A program made the translations under genes and the position numbers. A stretch of 38,048 nt of DNA from Candidatus Fimadaptatus faecigallinarum. Its GTDB lineage: Bacteria; Bacillota; Clostridia; Christensenellales; Aristaeellaceae. Every line of letters begins with the position of its first letter. Position 1 is the first letter of the stretch. Shown piece after piece: positions 25,817 to 35,729 of the stretch. Below the pieces are notes generated by a model. The model worked only from the letters and a program-made list of their open reading frames with translations, did no database searches and was not told the DNA's origin. The stretch is from the NCBI GenBank assembly GCA_018714445.1, contig DVNK01000035.1, positions 1-38,048 on the forward strand, given 5' to 3'.

Positions 25817-26257
25817 TCAGATCACCTCGGCTTTCCCACCTGCCGCCTCAATCTTCTCCTTCGCGGACTGGGTGAATTTCGCCGCCTGAACGGTCAGCTT
25901 CTTAGTCAGTTCACCGTTGCCCATAATCTTGACGCCGTCGTTGAGCTTTTTGATTATGCCAGCGCGCAGGAGCGCCTCGGCGTTAACCACCGCGCCGTCC
26001 TCAAACGCGTCGAGCTGTTCGACGTTCACGGTTGCGTATATGGTAGCAAACCTGTTATAGAACCCGCGCTTGGGCAGTATGCGCACCAGCGGCATCTGGC
26101 CGCCTTCAAAGCCCGGGCGCTTGCCGCCGCCCGAACGGGCATTGGCGCCCTTGTGGCCCTTGCCGGAGGTCTTGCCCAAGCCCGAACCAACGCCGCGCCC
26201 CAGGCGCTTCGGAGCCGTCGTGGATCCGATAGCGGGTTTCAGTTCATGCAGTTTCAT
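25817..26257 (-). CDS. rplO: 50S ribosomal protein L15
   Basis: A 146-residue uL15: [20 protein letters not shown], the Gly/Lys/Arg-rich [20 protein letters not shown] extension that threads into 23S rRNA, and the globular C-terminal half ending AAGGKAEVI. Length normal. Confidence 0.98.
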   Translation of the reverse strand: MKLHELKPAIGSTTAPKRLGRGVGSGLGKTSGKGHKGANARSGGGKRPGFEGGQMPLVRILPKRGFYNRFATIYATVNVEQLDAFEDGAVVNAEALLRAGIIKKLNDGVKIMGNGELTKKLTVQAAKFTQSAKEKIEAAGGKAEVI

Positions 26258-26269
26258 TCGTGGACCTCC

Positions 26270-26449
26270 TTACGCGATCTCTTCGACTTCGACCATGTGC
26301 TTGACCTTGAAGATCATGCCGCGGATGACGGGCGTGTCCTCATGAATGACGGTCTGGTTGGGCTTTTTGAGGCCCAGCGCATGCACGGTGCGGATCTGGT
26401 TTTCCAGGCACGCTATGGTCGACTTTTTCAGAGTTATTTTGAGTTTCAT
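26270..26449 (-). CDS. rpmD: 50S ribosomal protein L30
   Basis: A 59-residue uL30: [39 protein letters not shown], then [16 protein letters not shown]. It lies between rpsE and rplO as usual; ATG 26449 follows AAGGGGG. Confidence 0.96.
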   Translation of the reverse strand: MKLKITLKKSTIACLENQIRTVHALGLKKPNQTVIHEDTPVIRGMIFKVKHMVEVEEIA

Positions 26450-26462
26450 ATCGTCTACCCCC

Positions 26463-26960
26463 TTAGCCCAGCAGCTCTTCGACGGACTTGCCGCGAAGGC
26501 GTGCTATGTCTTCGGCGCTGCGCAGTTGGCTCAGGCCCTGCAGCGTAGCCTTGACCATGTTAATGGGGTTGTTGGAGCCATACGACTTGGTGCGGATATC
26601 CTTGACGCCCACCAGCTCCAGCACGGCACGCACTGCGCCGCCGGCTATAACGCCGGTGCCTTCCGGTGCGGGCATGAGTACTATCTTGGTCGTGCCGAAA
26701 AGGCCGGTGGTCTCGTGCGGCAGCGTCGTGCCCTTGAGCGGCACTTTAATCAGGTGCTTCTTGGCGTCGTCGACGCCCTTGCGAATTGCCTCAGGAATCT
26801 CGGTGGCCTTGCCTATGCCGGTGCCAATGCGGCCCGCGCCGTCGCCCACGACCATCAGCGCCGCGAAGCGGAAATTACGTCCGCCCTTGACGACCTTGGT
26901 TACGCGATTGACGGAGACCATCTTCTCCTGGAATTCGCTAGCCTGTTCGTAGCGTTGCAT
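26463..26960 (-). CDS. rpsE: 30S ribosomal protein S5
   Basis: A 165-residue uS5 with the double-stranded RNA-binding part ([40 protein letters not shown]) and C-terminal [20 protein letters not shown]. It helps set decoding accuracy. GGAGG precedes the ATG at 26960. Confidence 0.98.
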   Translation of the reverse strand: MQRYEQASEFQEKMVSVNRVTKVVKGGRNFRFAALMVVGDGAGRIGTGIGKATEIPEAIRKGVDDAKKHLIKVPLKGTTLPHETTGLFGTTKIVLMPAPEGTGVIAGGAVRAVLELVGVKDIRTKSYGSNNPINMVKATLQGLSQLRSAEDIARLRGKSVEELLG

Positions 26961-26981
26961 CCCATTTTCCTCCTTCTCAGC

Positions 26982-27350
26982 TTAGAAGTCCAGCCCGCCG
27001 GCGCGCGCGCCATCGGCGACTTCCTTTACGCGACCGGTGTACACATAGCCGCCGCGGTCGAACACAACATTGGTTATGCCCTTGGCCTTGGCGCGCTCGG
27101 CTACCAGCTGGCCAACCAGCTTGGAAGCGCCCTTCTTGTCGACCTCGCTGAGCTTATCCTTGAGCTGCGGATCCAGCGTCGAGGCGGAGACCAGCGTATT
27201 GCCGGCCACATCGTCTATCACCTGAGCGTAGATATGGTTCAGGCTGCGGTATACGCACAGGCGAGGACGCTCGGGCGTGCCGCTGATCTTTTTACGGACA
27301 CGCTCGTGACGTATCCTGCGGATTTCATTGCGATCCCGCTTTGTAAACAT
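26982..27350 (-). CDS. rplR: 50S ribosomal protein L18
   Basis: A 122-residue uL18: [36 protein letters not shown] and [20 protein letters not shown]. It binds 5S rRNA. Start ATG 27350. Confidence 0.98.
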   Translation of the reverse strand: MFTKRDRNEIRRIRHERVRKKISGTPERPRLCVYRSLNHIYAQVIDDVAGNTLVSASTLDPQLKDKLSEVDKKGASKLVGQLVAERAKAKGITNVVFDRGGYVYTGRVKEVADGARAGGLDF

Positions 27351-27368
27351 AAGCGTTCACTCCCTTTC

Positions 27369-27911
27369 TTACTTCTTACCGGACTTGCCTTCCTTGCGGC
27401 GGATATGCTCATCGTCGTAACGGATGCCCTTGCCCAGATACGGCTCAGGCCTGCGCACGTCGCGGATATCGGCTGCCATTGCGCCGACCTTCTGCTTGTC
27501 TATGCCCTTTACGGTTATGCGGTTCTGCGCGGGGGTCTCAAACGACACGCCGTCCTTGGCCTCGAACTTGACCGGATGGGAATAGCCCACGGTCAGCACG
27601 AGCGTCGTGCCTTCCAGCTGTGCGCGATAGCCCACGCCTTCCATCGTCAGGCCCTTGGTGAAGCCCTGCGTCACGCCCACCACCATGTTGTGGATCAGGC
27701 TGCGATACAGGCCATGCAGCGCGCGATGGTTCTTGTCATCGGACGGGCGGGCTACGTGCAGCATGCCGCCCTCCTGGGTCACGGTTATTTCAGGATCCAC
27801 CTTCTGGCTCAACTGACCCTTGGGGCCCTTGACCGTCACGGTGTTGTCAGCCGCTATGGTCACGGTAACGCCCGCGGGCACTGTGATCGGAAGTCTGCCT
27901 ATACGAGACAT
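27369..27911 (-). CDS. rplF: 50S ribosomal protein L6
   Basis: A 180-residue uL6: [19 protein letters not shown], the second half with [20 protein letters not shown], and [20 protein letters not shown]. It sits by the sarcin-ricin loop region where elongation factors bind. Confidence 0.98.
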   Translation of the reverse strand: MSRIGRLPITVPAGVTVTIAADNTVTVKGPKGQLSQKVDPEITVTQEGGMLHVARPSDDKNHRALHGLYRSLIHNMVVGVTQGFTKGLTMEGVGYRAQLEGTTLVLTVGYSHPVKFEAKDGVSFETPAQNRITVKGIDKQKVGAMAADIRDVRRPEPYLGKGIRYDDEHIRRKEGKSGKK

Positions 27912-27960
27912 GTGTGCACCTCCAAAGTTCGTGCTATAAAGCGTTTATGTGTGGCGCAAG

Positions 27961-28362
27961 TTACCAGACGTAAGCCAGCACTTCGCCGCCCACACCCTGC
28001 TTGCGGGCGTCCTTATCGGTCATGACGCCTTTGGACGTCGAGATTATCGCGATGCCCAGGCCGCCCAATACCTTGGGCAGCGCATCGGACGGCGCGTACA
28101 CGCGCAGACCGGGCTTGGATATGCGCTTGAGGCCCTGTATCACGGTACCGGTCTTGCCGCCGGTGTACTTGAGCGTGAGCTTGATCTGGCCGTTCAGGCC
28201 GTCGTTTATCAGCTCATAATTCTTTATATAGCCCTCATCGAAGAGTATCTTCGCAATCGCCTTCTTCATATTGGAAGCGGGCAGCGTTACCTGGTCATGC
28301 TTGGCAATCTGGGCGTTGCGGATGCGAGTAAGCATATCTGCTATGGGATCGTTTACGAGCAT
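27961..28362 (-). CDS. rpsH: 30S ribosomal protein S8
   Basis: A 133-residue uS8: [60 protein letters not shown] and the C-terminal [11 protein letters not shown]. It binds the central domain of 16S rRNA; in enteric bacteria it also represses the spc operon. Confidence 0.98.
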   Translation of the reverse strand: MLVNDPIADMLTRIRNAQIAKHDQVTLPASNMKKAIAKILFDEGYIKNYELINDGLNGQIKLTLKYTGGKTGTVIQGLKRISKPGLRVYAPSDALPKVLGGLGIAIISTSKGVMTDKDARKQGVGGEVLAYVW

Positions 28363-28390
28363 GTTGTAACCTCCTTCCGTAAGACCCTTC

Positions 28391-28576
28391 TTACCAGCTG
28401 GCCTTTCTCATACCGGGAATCTGGCCCTTGTAAGCCAGTTCGCGGAAGCAGATGCGGCAGATGCCGTATTTCCTCAAGACAGAGTGCGGGCGACCGCAGA
28501 TGCGGCAGCGCGTGTACGCACGGGTGGAGAACTTGGGCGTCCTCTGCTGCTTGATCTTCATGCTAGTCTTAGCCAC
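28391..28576 (-). CDS. rpsN: 30S ribosomal protein S14, type Z
   Basis: A 61-residue zinc-ribbon form of uS14. Ligands C24, C27, C40 and C43 (RCRICGRP and GICRICFRE); C-terminus [11 protein letters not shown]. The zinc form is the basic version in Gram-positive bacteria. Confidence 0.98.
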   Translation of the reverse strand: MAKTSMKIKQQRTPKFSTRAYTRCRICGRPHSVLRKYGICRICFRELAYKGQIPGMRKASW

Positions 28577-28594
28577 TTTGTTCTACCTCCTATA

Positions 28595-29137
28595 TTACGC
28601 TTGAGCGAACGGCATGCCCAGCAGGCGCAGCAGTTCCTTGGCTTCCTCGTCGGTCTTAGCGGTGGTGACGAAGATCATCTCCATGCCGCGGATCTTTTCG
28701 ACCTTATCGTATTCGATCTCGGGGAAGATCAGCTGCTCGCGCACGCCCAGCGCGTAGTTGCCGCGACCGTCGAACGCCTTGGCCGATACGCCGTGGAAGT
28801 CGCGCACGCGCGGCAGCGCTATCGAAACGAGCTTATCGGTGAACTCATACATGCGCTCGCCGCGCAGCGTGACCTTGGCGCCCACGTTCATGCCTTCGCG
28901 CACTTTGAAGTTTGCGATGGACTTCTTGGCCTTGGTCACCAGCGGCTTCTGGCCGGCTATCGTGGCCAGCTCGTTTACGGCTATCTCAAGCGACTTGGAG
29001 TTATCCTTGCAGTCGCCCAGACCCATGTTGATGACTATCTTTTCAAGGCGCGGTATCTGCATCACGTTTGTGTAGCCAAACTTCTGCTTCAGCGCCGGGA
29101 CTACCTCTTGGAGGTATTTATCCTTCAGTCTTGCCAC
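28595..29137 (-). CDS. rplE: 50S ribosomal protein L5
   Basis: A 180-residue uL5: [58 protein letters not shown] and [19 protein letters not shown]. It binds 5S rRNA and P-site tRNA. GTG at 29137 stands eight bases after AAGGAGG; upstream in-frame codons to 29161 lack that spacing and overlap rplX. Confidence 0.97.
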   Translation of the reverse strand: MARLKDKYLQEVVPALKQKFGYTNVMQIPRLEKIVINMGLGDCKDNSKSLEIAVNELATIAGQKPLVTKAKKSIANFKVREGMNVGAKVTLRGERMYEFTDKLVSIALPRVRDFHGVSAKAFDGRGNYALGVREQLIFPEIEYDKVEKIRGMEMIFVTTAKTDEEAKELLRLLGMPFAQA

Positions 29138-29157
29138 TGTGCTATCCTCCTTCTCGA

Positions 29158-29523
29158 TCACTTCTCGAAGGTCGCGCCGCAGTTTGCATGCTTGCAGTAG
29201 CGAACCTTCTTGCCATCTTCGAGAACTTTATATGCTATGCGCGTAGGCCTGTTGCACTTAGGGCACAGCAGCATCACATTGCTCGCATCGATGGGCGCTT
29301 CCTTGTGGATTATGCCGCCGGGCATGCCCTGTCCGCGGGGCTTCTGGTGGCAGGTCACCATGTTTACGCCTTCCACTATCACGCGGCCGGTCTGCGTAAA
29401 GACCTTGGTCACCTTGCCGGTGGTGTAAACCTTTTTGCCATCGACGGTCTTGGGCGCCTGCTTGCCGGTGATGACCACTACGGTGTCGCCGGTCTTTATG
29501 CCCATTTTCTTTTTAGCATTCAT
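29158..29523 (-). CDS. rplX: 50S ribosomal protein L24
   Basis: A 121-residue uL24 with the KOW core ([40 protein letters not shown]) and a C-terminal zinc-ribbon-like section: C87-x2-C90 and C110-x4-C115. That extension makes it longer than the common 100-105 residues. uL24 helps initiate large-subunit assembly. Confidence 0.97.
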   Translation of the reverse strand: MNAKKKMGIKTGDTVVVITGKQAPKTVDGKKVYTTGKVTKVFTQTGRVIVEGVNMVTCHQKPRGQGMPGGIIHKEAPIDASNVMLLCPKCNRPTRIAYKVLEDGKKVRYCKHANCGATFEK

Positions 29524-29539
29524 AACTTGCGGCGCCTCC

Positions 29540-29908
29540 TTACAGCACTTCCGGCGCCAGCGACACTATCTTCATGAAGTCCTTGTCGCGCAGCTCGCGC
29601 GCCACAGGCCCGAAGATACGGGTGCCTCTGGGCTGGTTCTGGTCGTTGATTATGACGGCCGCGTTATCGTCAAAGCGGATATACGAGCCATCGGGGCGAC
29701 GGTACTGCTTGTGCGTGCGCACTATGACCGCCTTGACAACGTCACCCTTCTTTACAACGCCGCCGGGTGTCGCCGTTTTAACCGACGCGACTATTACGTC
29801 GCCCACGCTGCCGCTCTGACGGAACGAGCCGCCCAGTACGCGGAAGCACATGATTTCCTTGGCCCCAGTGTTGTCGGCCACCTTCAAACGCGTTTGCGGT
29901 TGAATCAT
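29540..29908 (-). CDS. rplN: 50S ribosomal protein L14
   Basis: A 122-residue uL14: [40 protein letters not shown] and [20 protein letters not shown]. It forms an intersubunit bridge. The gap of 116 bp to the upstream rpsQ is longer than most in this operon and contains no recognised gene. Confidence 0.98.
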   Translation of the reverse strand: MIQPQTRLKVADNTGAKEIMCFRVLGGSFRQSGSVGDVIVASVKTATPGGVVKKGDVVKAVIVRTHKQYRRPDGSYIRFDDNAAVIINDQNQPRGTRIFGPVARELRDKDFMKIVSLAPEVL

Positions 29909-30024
29909 TTGCTCTTAGTCCCTCCTTACGCTCGGCGTCGCACAAAATACGCGACGCGCCAGCAGGTAACGCCCGCACTATGTTTGCAGGCGCGCCCCGA
30001 GTTCAGGGCATATTTGCCTGGTAA

Positions 30025-30285
30025 TTACTTGGCCTTCTCTATGATCTCGACCATGCGCCAGCGCTTTTCCTTGGAAAGCGGGCGGGTCTCCATCAGGCGC
30101 ACCTTGTCGCCTACGCCGCACTCGTTGTTTTCATCGTGGGCCTTGAGCTTTACGGTGCGGTTCATTATCTTGCCGTACAGGCTATGCTGAACGCGCTCGC
30201 GTATCGCAACGACTATGGTCTTATCCATCTTGTCAGAAACGACAACGCCTACGCGGCTCTTGCGGATACCTCTCTGCTCGGACAC
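30025..30285 (-). CDS. rpsQ: 30S ribosomal protein S17
   Basis: An 86-residue uS17: [39 protein letters not shown], then [20 protein letters not shown]. The start is GTG at 30285, eight bases after AAGGAGG; the ATG at 30309 overlaps rpmC and lacks a site. Confidence 0.97.
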   Translation of the reverse strand: MSEQRGIRKSRVGVVVSDKMDKTIVVAIRERVQHSLYGKIMNRTVKLKAHDENNECGVGDKVRLMETRPLSKEKRWRMVEIIEKAK

Positions 30286-30308
30286 TTGACGAGCCTCCTT
30301 TCCTTCCA

Positions 30309-30509
30309 TCAGGCCTGTGCCTTCAATTCACGTGCGCGCACTATGGTCTTTGCGCGGGCAATATTGCGCTTGCATTCGGTTATCGCCATGGTGTTTTGAA
30401 GCTGCCCGGTGGCCAACTGGAAGCGAAGGTTGAACAGTTCGGCCTTCAGTTCCTTTATCTGCTCATTAAGCTCGGGCGTAGTCTTTTCCATCAGCTCTTT
30501 AGCTTTCAT
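30309..30509 (-). CDS. rpmC: 50S ribosomal protein L29
   Basis: A 66-residue two-helix uL29: [54 protein letters not shown]. It sits at the exit tunnel and helps dock SRP and trigger factor. It shares one base with the rplP stop. Confidence 0.98.
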   Translation of the reverse strand: MKAKELMEKTTPELNEQIKELKAELFNLRFQLATGQLQNTMAITECKRNIARAKTIVRARELKAQA

Positions 30510-30943
30510 TAACCCTCACCACCCGCTTCTGTGATATTCTCCCGCTTGATGAACTTGGTCTTTATCGGGAGTTTGTGAGCCGCCAGACGCAGCGCCTCGC
30601 GCGCATCGGCCTCGCTCACGTCCTTCATCTCGAAGAGCACGCGGCCGGGCTTTACGACCGCTACCCAGTACTCGGGCGAACCCTTACCGGAACCCATTCG
30701 GGTCTCAGCGGGCTTCTCGGTGATGGGCTTGTCGGGGAATATCTTGATCCAGACCTGACCGCCGCGCTTGATGAAACGCGTCATTGCGATACGGCTGGCC
30801 TCTATCTGATTCGAAGTTATCCAACCGGGCTGCTGCGCCACGATACCGTAATCGCCGTAAGCCAGGAAATTGCCGCGCTGGGCCTTGCCCTTCATGCGGC
30901 CGCGCATCACCTTGCGGCGCTTTACTCTCTTGGGCATCAACAT
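30509..30943 (-). CDS. rplP: 50S ribosomal protein L16
   Basis: A 144-residue uL16: [25 protein letters not shown]-type basic region, [40 protein letters not shown]. It organises the A-site tRNA. The MLMPKR start has GGAGG ten bases upstream. Confidence 0.98.
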   Translation of the reverse strand: MLMPKRVKRRKVMRGRMKGKAQRGNFLAYGDYGIVAQQPGWITSNQIEASRIAMTRFIKRGGQVWIKIFPDKPITEKPAETRMGSGKGSPEYWVAVVKPGRVLFEMKDVSEADAREALRLAAHKLPIKTKFIKRENITEAGGEG

Positions 30944-30946
30944 GGC

Positions 30947-31618
30947 TTATCTTCCTCCTTCCGCCTTGACAGGAAGCGGCTTTTTCGACTTGGGCAGCAC
31001 CTGTCCCTTATAGATCCAAACCTTGACGCCGATGCGGCCGTAGCCGGTGTGCGCCTCAGCAAAACCGTAGTCTATGTTGGCGCGCAGCGTCTGCAGCGGT
31101 ATCGAACCGTCATGATAGCCTTCGCTGCGGGCTATTTCAGCGCCGCCCAGACGGCCGGACACCTTGGTCCTGATACCCTTGGCGCCCGCCTTGGTGGCGC
31201 GGGTGAGCACCTGCTTCATCGCGCGGCGGAAAGACACGCGCTTTTCGAGCTGCTGGGCGATGTTCTCGGCGACCAGCTGAGCGCAGGTGTCGGGGCTCTT
31301 GATCTCGACGATGTTGAGCGAGCAGGTCTTGCCGGTCATCTGCTCGATCTGCTTTTTGATGGCTTCGACGTCCTTGCCGCCGCGGCCGATGACGATGCCG
31401 GGCTTTGCGGTGTGGATCGTCACGACCAGCTTGCTGGCGCTGCGCTCGATGTCGATATCGGCTATGCCGGCATCCTTGAGCTTGCTCTTGAGCATTTTGC
31501 GCAGCTCATAGTCTTCCACCAGATTATTGGAGAAATCCTTCTTCTCGGCAAACCACTTGGTGCTCCAGTCGAGGATGACACCAACGCGAGCGCCGTGCGG
31601 ATTAACTTTCTGGCCCAT
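30947..31618 (-). CDS. rpsC: 30S ribosomal protein S3
   Basis: A 223-residue uS3: [20 protein letters not shown], the KH domain with [20 protein letters not shown] (GRGG core) and the C-terminal domain [20 protein letters not shown]. It lines the mRNA entry channel and has helicase-like activity. Confidence 0.98.
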   Translation of the reverse strand: MGQKVNPHGARVGVILDWSTKWFAEKKDFSNNLVEDYELRKMLKSKLKDAGIADIDIERSASKLVVTIHTAKPGIVIGRGGKDVEAIKKQIEQMTGKTCSLNIVEIKSPDTCAQLVAENIAQQLEKRVSFRRAMKQVLTRATKAGAKGIRTKVSGRLGGAEIARSEGYHDGSIPLQTLRANIDYGFAEAHTGYGRIGVKVWIYKGQVLPKSKKPLPVKAEGGR

Positions 31619-31634
31619 TTGATTACCTCCTCCG

Positions 31635-32021
31635 TTACTTGGCCTGATCCAGGATTATGGTCAGGTGGCTGGTGCGCTTGAGAATCTGAGTCGCGCTGCC
31701 GCGAGACTTGGGGCGATAACGCTTGAGCGTCGGGCCCTGATTGGCGTACACCTCAGCCACGTACAGAGTGCCACGGTCCATGTTCAGGTTGTTCTCGGCA
31801 TTGGCTATCGCCGAATTGAGCAGCTTCTCCAGCACGGGAGATGCCGACTTGGGGGTAAACTTCAGTATCGCCAGCGCCTCGTCCACATTCTTGCCGCGGA
31901 TAAGATCCAGCACGATCTTGCACTTGCGGGAGGAGATGCGGATATAGCGCGCGTGGGCCTTGGGCCGCATATCGCGATTGGCCTTGTGCGCCGCAGCCTT
32001 TTCCTTCATCCGAGTTGCCAT
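31635..32021 (-). CDS. rplV: 50S ribosomal protein L22
   Basis: A 128-residue uL22 with core [40 protein letters not shown] and the tunnel loop [23 protein letters not shown] 32021 follows AAGGAG; the upstream extension is the end of rpsS read in another frame. A basic N-terminal arm ([17 protein letters not shown]) precedes the core. Confidence 0.97.
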   Translation of the reverse strand: MATRMKEKAAAHKANRDMRPKAHARYIRISSRKCKIVLDLIRGKNVDEALAILKFTPKSASPVLEKLLNSAIANAENNLNMDRGTLYVAEVYANQGPTLKRYRPKSRGSATQILKRTSHLTIILDQAK

Positions 32022-32037
32022 ACTTTCACTCCTTCCG

Positions 32038-32316
32038 TCACTTGCGCGCCGCAGCCTTTTCGCCGGCATGGCCGCGGAAGGTGCGGGTGGGGGCGAACTC
32101 GCCGAGCTTATGACCTACCATATCTTCAGTTATATATACCGGAACATGCTTGCGACCGTCGTGCACGGCGATCGTGTGGCCCACGAAATCCGGGAATATC
32201 GTGGACGCGCGCGACCAGGTCTTGAGCACCTTCTTCTCATTCTTCGCATTCATCTCTTCGACGCGCTTGAGAAGGGCTTCCTGCACAAAAGGTCCTTTCT
32301 TTACGGATCTGCTCAT
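32038..32316 (-). CDS. rpsS: 30S ribosomal protein S19
   Basis: A 92-residue uS19: [40 protein letters not shown] and [20 protein letters not shown]. It is on the 30S head near the A site, in complex with S13. Confidence 0.98.
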   Translation of the reverse strand: MSRSVKKGPFVQEALLKRVEEMNAKNEKKVLKTWSRASTIFPDFVGHTIAVHDGRKHVPVYITEDMVGHKLGEFAPTRTFRGHAGEKAAARK

Positions 32317-32344
32317 TTATGTCAGGCTCTCCTTCCTTGACTAT

Positions 32345-32374
32345 CCCCCGAGGGGGTGGCCGGCGGGGCCGGCC
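32345..32374 (-). promoter_or_regulatory. twin hairpins between rplB and rpsS
   Basis: Two adjacent stems in the 94-bp spacer: CCCCC/GGGGG (32345-32356) and GGCCGGC/GCCGGCC with a 3-base loop (32358-32374). No T-tract follows, so they may stabilise or process the message. Confidence 0.45.
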
Positions 32375-32410
32375 TTTATTTGAGACAAGCCGCCTTACGC
32401 GGCGCGAGGC

Positions 32411-33244
32411 TTACTTGGAGCCAGCGCGCTTGACGATGAGCTTGTCAGAGTACTTCTTGTGCTTGCGGGTCTTGACGCCCTGAGTGGGCTTGCCCCACGG
32501 AGACATAGGCGCAGGCATACCAACGGGGCTCTTGCCCTCGCCGCCGCCGTGCGGATGGTCGCAGGGGTTCATGACGACGCCGCGCACGGTGGGACGGATG
32601 CCCATGTGGCGCACGCGACCGGCCTTACCGATGCGCACGTTCTCGTGGTCGCTGTTGCCGACGCTGCCGATGGTGGCGCGGGCGTTCAGCGGCACCTTGC
32701 GCACCTCGCCCGAGGGCAGGCGGATCTGAGCCACGCCGTTTTCCTTGGCCATCAGCTGAGCCGCGTTGCCGGCCGAGCGCACCATCTGGCCGCCCTTGCC
32801 GGGCTTGATCTCGACGTTGTGGATCAAGGTACCGAGCGGGATATTGGCTATCGGCAGGCAGTTGCCAGGCTTTATGTCGGCGCCTTCGCCGGAGACCACG
32901 GTGTCGCCGGCCTTCAGGCCCAGCGGCGCCAGTATGTAGCGCTTTTCGCCGTCGGCGTAGTTCAGCAGCGCGATGAACGCGGAGCGGTTGGGATCGTACT
33001 CTATCGCCACTACCTTGGCGGGGATGTTGTCCTTGTTGCGCTTGAAGTCGATTATGCGGTACTTGCGACGATTGCCACCGCCCTGATGGCGCACCGAGAT
33101 CTTGCCGGACACGTTGCGGCCCGCGTGCTTTTTCAGCGGCGCCAGCAGCGATTTTTCAGGAGCCTTGCGAGTCAGCTCCTCAAAGGTCAGTACCGACGTA
33201 AAACGCCTCGCGGCGGAAGTCGGCTTATAAACGCGAATGCCCAT
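32411..33244 (-). CDS. rplB: 50S ribosomal protein L2
   Basis: A 277-residue uL2: [40 protein letters not shown] and the C-terminal [20 protein letters not shown] that carries the conserved His of the peptidyl-transferase region. It is needed for subunit joining. Confidence 0.98.
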   Translation of the reverse strand: MGIRVYKPTSAARRFTSVLTFEELTRKAPEKSLLAPLKKHAGRNVSGKISVRHQGGGNRRKYRIIDFKRNKDNIPAKVVAIEYDPNRSAFIALLNYADGEKRYILAPLGLKAGDTVVSGEGADIKPGNCLPIANIPLGTLIHNVEIKPGKGGQMVRSAGNAAQLMAKENGVAQIRLPSGEVRKVPLNARATIGSVGNSDHENVRIGKAGRVRHMGIRPTVRGVVMNPCDHPHGGGEGKSPVGMPAPMSPWGKPTQGVKTRKHKKYSDKLIVKRAGSK

Positions 33245-33340
33245 TTAATATATCCTCCTTGAATGCCGCCGGCATGACGCCGGCGTTCCGGTGCTATAAT
33301 ACCGGACTATTGTCAGCTCGGAGGCTCCGCAATCCCGGGA

Positions 33341-33637
33341 TTACTGAGCCATGCCCTCGAAGAACTCGATGGTCTTGGAGTCCTCGGTGAGGGTTACGTA
33401 GGCCTTTTTGACCTCGGGCGTGCGGCCCTGGGTGCGGCCCTGGCGCTTGAGCTTGCCCATCGTGCGCAGGGTGTTTACTTTGGCCACCTTCACGCCGAAT
33501 ATCTGCTCTATCGCCTTTTTGATCTCGACCTTGTTGGCGCCTATCGCCACTTCAAAAGCGTAGCAGCGATCGGCCATCTGGTCGTAGCTCTTCTCGGTAA
33601 GTACCGGGCGAAGAATCAGGTCATGCATATCCTTCAT
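33341..33637 (-). CDS. rplW: 50S ribosomal protein L23
   Basis: A 98-residue uL23: HDLILRPVLTEKSYDQMADR, CYAFEVAIGANKVEIKKAIE, QIFGVKVAKVNTLRTMGKLK. It is the docking site for trigger factor and SRP. The ATG overlaps the rplD stop by one base. Confidence 0.98.
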   Translation of the reverse strand: MKDMHDLILRPVLTEKSYDQMADRCYAFEVAIGANKVEIKKAIEQIFGVKVAKVNTLRTMGKLKRQGRTQGRTPEVKKAYVTLTEDSKTIEFFEGMAQ

Positions 33638-34260
33638 TATTGGTACACCTCCTCGACGAGCTTTACGGCATCCTGAGTTATGATGAACTTGTCGTGACCC
33701 AGTATGTCGAGCACGTTTATGGTGTTCACATAAGCGGTCTTTATGCCGGGCAGATTGCTGGCGGCACGCACGACGTTTTCATCGCGGCTGGGTATCACGA
33801 CCAGCGCCTTGCGGGGGCTGCCCAGGTTCTTCATTATCTCAGCCATCAGGCGGGTCTTGCCCTGCTCCAGCGTCAGGCTGTCCAGCACGATTATCGAGCC
33901 TTCCTGAACCTTGGTGGTCAGGGCGCTCTTCATCGCCAGGCGACGAACCTTGCGCGGCACGCAGATGTGATAATCGCGGGGCTTGGGCGCGAACACCACG
34001 CCGCCGTGCTTGAACTGAGGCGCGCGATTGGAGTGATGGCGCGCGTTGCCGGTGCCCTTCTGGCGATAGATCTTGCGACCGCCGCCACGGACTTCGGTGC
34101 GGGTCTTGGCACTCTGAGTGCCCTGACGCTGCGCGTTGAGCTGTGCGCGCACCACAAGGTGCATCGCGCTTTCGCTCACCTGGGCGCCGAACGTGTTATC
34201 CGACAGCTCAATCTCGCCTACCGCAGCGCCCTTTGTATTGTAAAGAGCTACTTTAGCCAT
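33637..34260 (-). CDS. rplD: 50S ribosomal protein L4
   Basis: A 207-residue uL4. The tunnel loop is seen as TRTEVRGGGRKIYRQKGTGN, followed by RAPQFKHGGVVFAPKPRDY and DSLTLEQGKTRLMAEIMKNL. In gamma-proteobacteria uL4 represses the S10 operon; whether it does here is unknown. ATG 34260 follows GGAGG; the in-frame extension to 34293 overlaps rplC. Confidence 0.98.
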   Translation of the reverse strand: MAKVALYNTKGAAVGEIELSDNTFGAQVSESAMHLVVRAQLNAQRQGTQSAKTRTEVRGGGRKIYRQKGTGNARHHSNRAPQFKHGGVVFAPKPRDYHICVPRKVRRLAMKSALTTKVQEGSIIVLDSLTLEQGKTRLMAEIMKNLGSPRKALVVIPSRDENVVRAASNLPGIKTAYVNTINVLDILGHDKFIITQDAVKLVEEVYQ

Positions 34261-34289
34261 TATCGTGTTCCTCCTTCCGGGATATTGTG

Positions 34290-34931
34290 TCAAGCCTTAA
34301 CCGAATTGCGGATCATCAGCGTCGCGCCATTTGCGCCGGGCAGCGCGCCGCGGATCAGCAGCAGGTTACGCTCGGCATCAACACGAACCACTTCAAGATT
34401 GAGTACGGTGACGTTCTCATGGCCGTATTGACCAGGCATATGCTTGTTCTTGAACACGCGCGAAGGATCCGAGTTAGCGCTCATGGAACCCACGCCGCGA
34501 TGGTACTTGGAACCGTGCTTCATCGGGCCGGTGTGCTGATTCCAGCGCTGCACGACGCCCGAATACCCGTGGCCCTTGCTCACGCCCGACACGTCCACCC
34601 GCTCGCCCGCGGCGAACTCGGCGACCGTGATCTTCTGACCCACTTCGATGGAGCTGATGTCGTCCAGACGGAACTCGCGCAGCACGCGCATGGGCTCAAC
34701 ACCGGCTTTCTTGAAATGGCCTAGCTCGGGTTTGTTCTTCAGTTTCTTCGCCCGCGTTTCCGTGAGCTCGCCGAAACCGACCTGAACAGCTTCGTAGCCG
34801 TCGCTCTCGACCGTCTTCTTCTGCACCACGGTGCAGGGGCCGGCCAACACGACGGTAACCGGTACAACGCGGCCGTCATCGAGGAAAACCTGCGTCATGC
34901 CGATCTTCTTACCGAGAATTGCCTTTTTCAT
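34290..34931 (-). CDS. rplC: 50S ribosomal protein L3
   Basis: A 213-residue uL3: [80 protein letters not shown]. It is an early assembly protein that reaches the peptidyl-transferase centre. Confidence 0.98.
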   Translation of the reverse strand: MKKAILGKKIGMTQVFLDDGRVVPVTVVLAGPCTVVQKKTVESDGYEAVQVGFGELTETRAKKLKNKPELGHFKKAGVEPMRVLREFRLDDISSIEVGQKITVAEFAAGERVDVSGVSKGHGYSGVVQRWNQHTGPMKHGSKYHRGVGSMSANSDPSRVFKNKHMPGQYGHENVTVLNLEVVRVDAERNLLLIRGALPGANGATLMIRNSVKA

Positions 34932-34960
34932 GTTGCTACCTCCTGAATTGATTGAACCGC

Positions 34961-35269
34961 TTACAGCTTGATCTCGATCTCAACGCCGGCCGGCAGATCC
35001 AGCTTGGTCAGCAGATCGACCGTGCGGGGCGTGGGATTGAGTATGTCTATCAGGCGCTTGTGAGTGCGCTGCTCAAACTGTTCGCGGGAATCCTTGTACT
35101 TGTGCGTAGCACGCAGTATCGTCACGACTTCCTTCTCCGTGGGGAGCGGTATCGGGCCGGACACGCGCGCGCCGGAGCGCTTGGCGGTCTCGACTATGCG
35201 CTGCGCCGACTGGTCGATTACGTTGTGCTCGTACGCCTTGAGCTTGATGCGGATCTTCTGAGATGCCAT
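34961..35269 (-). CDS. rpsJ: 30S ribosomal protein S10
   Basis: A 102-residue uS10: [60 protein letters not shown]. It also acts as NusE in antitermination. It is the first gene of the ribosomal cluster, downstream of a 210-base leader; AAGGAGG precedes the ATG. Confidence 0.98.
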   Translation of the reverse strand: MASQKIRIKLKAYEHNVIDQSAQRIVETAKRSGARVSGPIPLPTEKEVVTILRATHKYKDSREQFEQRTHKRLIDILNPTPRTVDLLTKLDLPAGVEIEIKL

Positions 35270-35480
35270 CTTTCTTCCTCCTTAGCTGAAACCCATGCAA
35301 ACGCCGCCGGGTGTGTCCCTAACCTTTTCCTCACGCCGGGGCTCTCCACCCCGACGCGAGCGCGCCTGCACGAATTCCGGTCGTCCGATCCTGCGGACTG
35401 GTCCCCGAAAATTCCCGGCCTTGCGCCGCAACCTTCCGGTTCATCCCTGTGCCCGGGCGGGCATGACTATCCCGCGCAGA
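35270..35480 (-). promoter_or_regulatory. long 5' leader of the S10 operon
   Basis: About 210 bases separate the predicted start near 35480 from rpsJ. On the minus strand they hold GC-rich stems, including GTCCG-CAGGAT-CGGAC and GGGG-TGGAGAG-CCCC. No open frame is supported. Such leaders often carry autoregulation or antitermination elements; I cannot assign one here. Confidence 0.5.
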
Positions 35481-35487
35481 CTTGATT

Positions 35488-35516
35488 ATTATATCACGCG
35501 GCCATAATTCATGCAA
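35488..35516 (-). promoter_or_regulatory. main promoter of the S10-spc-alpha cluster
   Basis: Minus-strand TTGCAT (35511-35516), 17 bp, TATAAT (35488-35493), with A/T-rich DNA upstream that could serve as an UP element. Confidence 0.75.
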
Positions 35517-35590
35517 GTTATTTCCCGCATTTAGTGTTAATTGTGCCGCGAGTCGATTGTTATTTTTTGATGAACACCAATCTGGCGAAT

Positions 35591-35636
35591 GCGCGGGGCT
35601 ACGCTGAAGGCGCACCGCCTCATTGTTGCCCCGCGC
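35591..35636 (-). terminator. hairpin after the 381-residue gene
   Basis: A 9-bp stem, GCGCGGGGC with GCCCCGCGC (35591-35599, 35628-35636), with a nested GGCG/CGCC in the loop. No T-tract follows directly, so it is a weak call. Confidence 0.4.
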
Positions 35637-35729
35637 GTCAAGCCGGCACAGTCATGATGGCCGCGCGCATAATATGGCGCCGCGCATACCACGCCGCGCG
35701 CGACGCACTTCCGGCAGATCCTGACGGCG

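Noticed and set aside
26346..28025. 559-codon plus-strand open frame
   Set aside because: It is opposite rpmD-rpsE-rplR-rplF-rpsH, all of which are certain.
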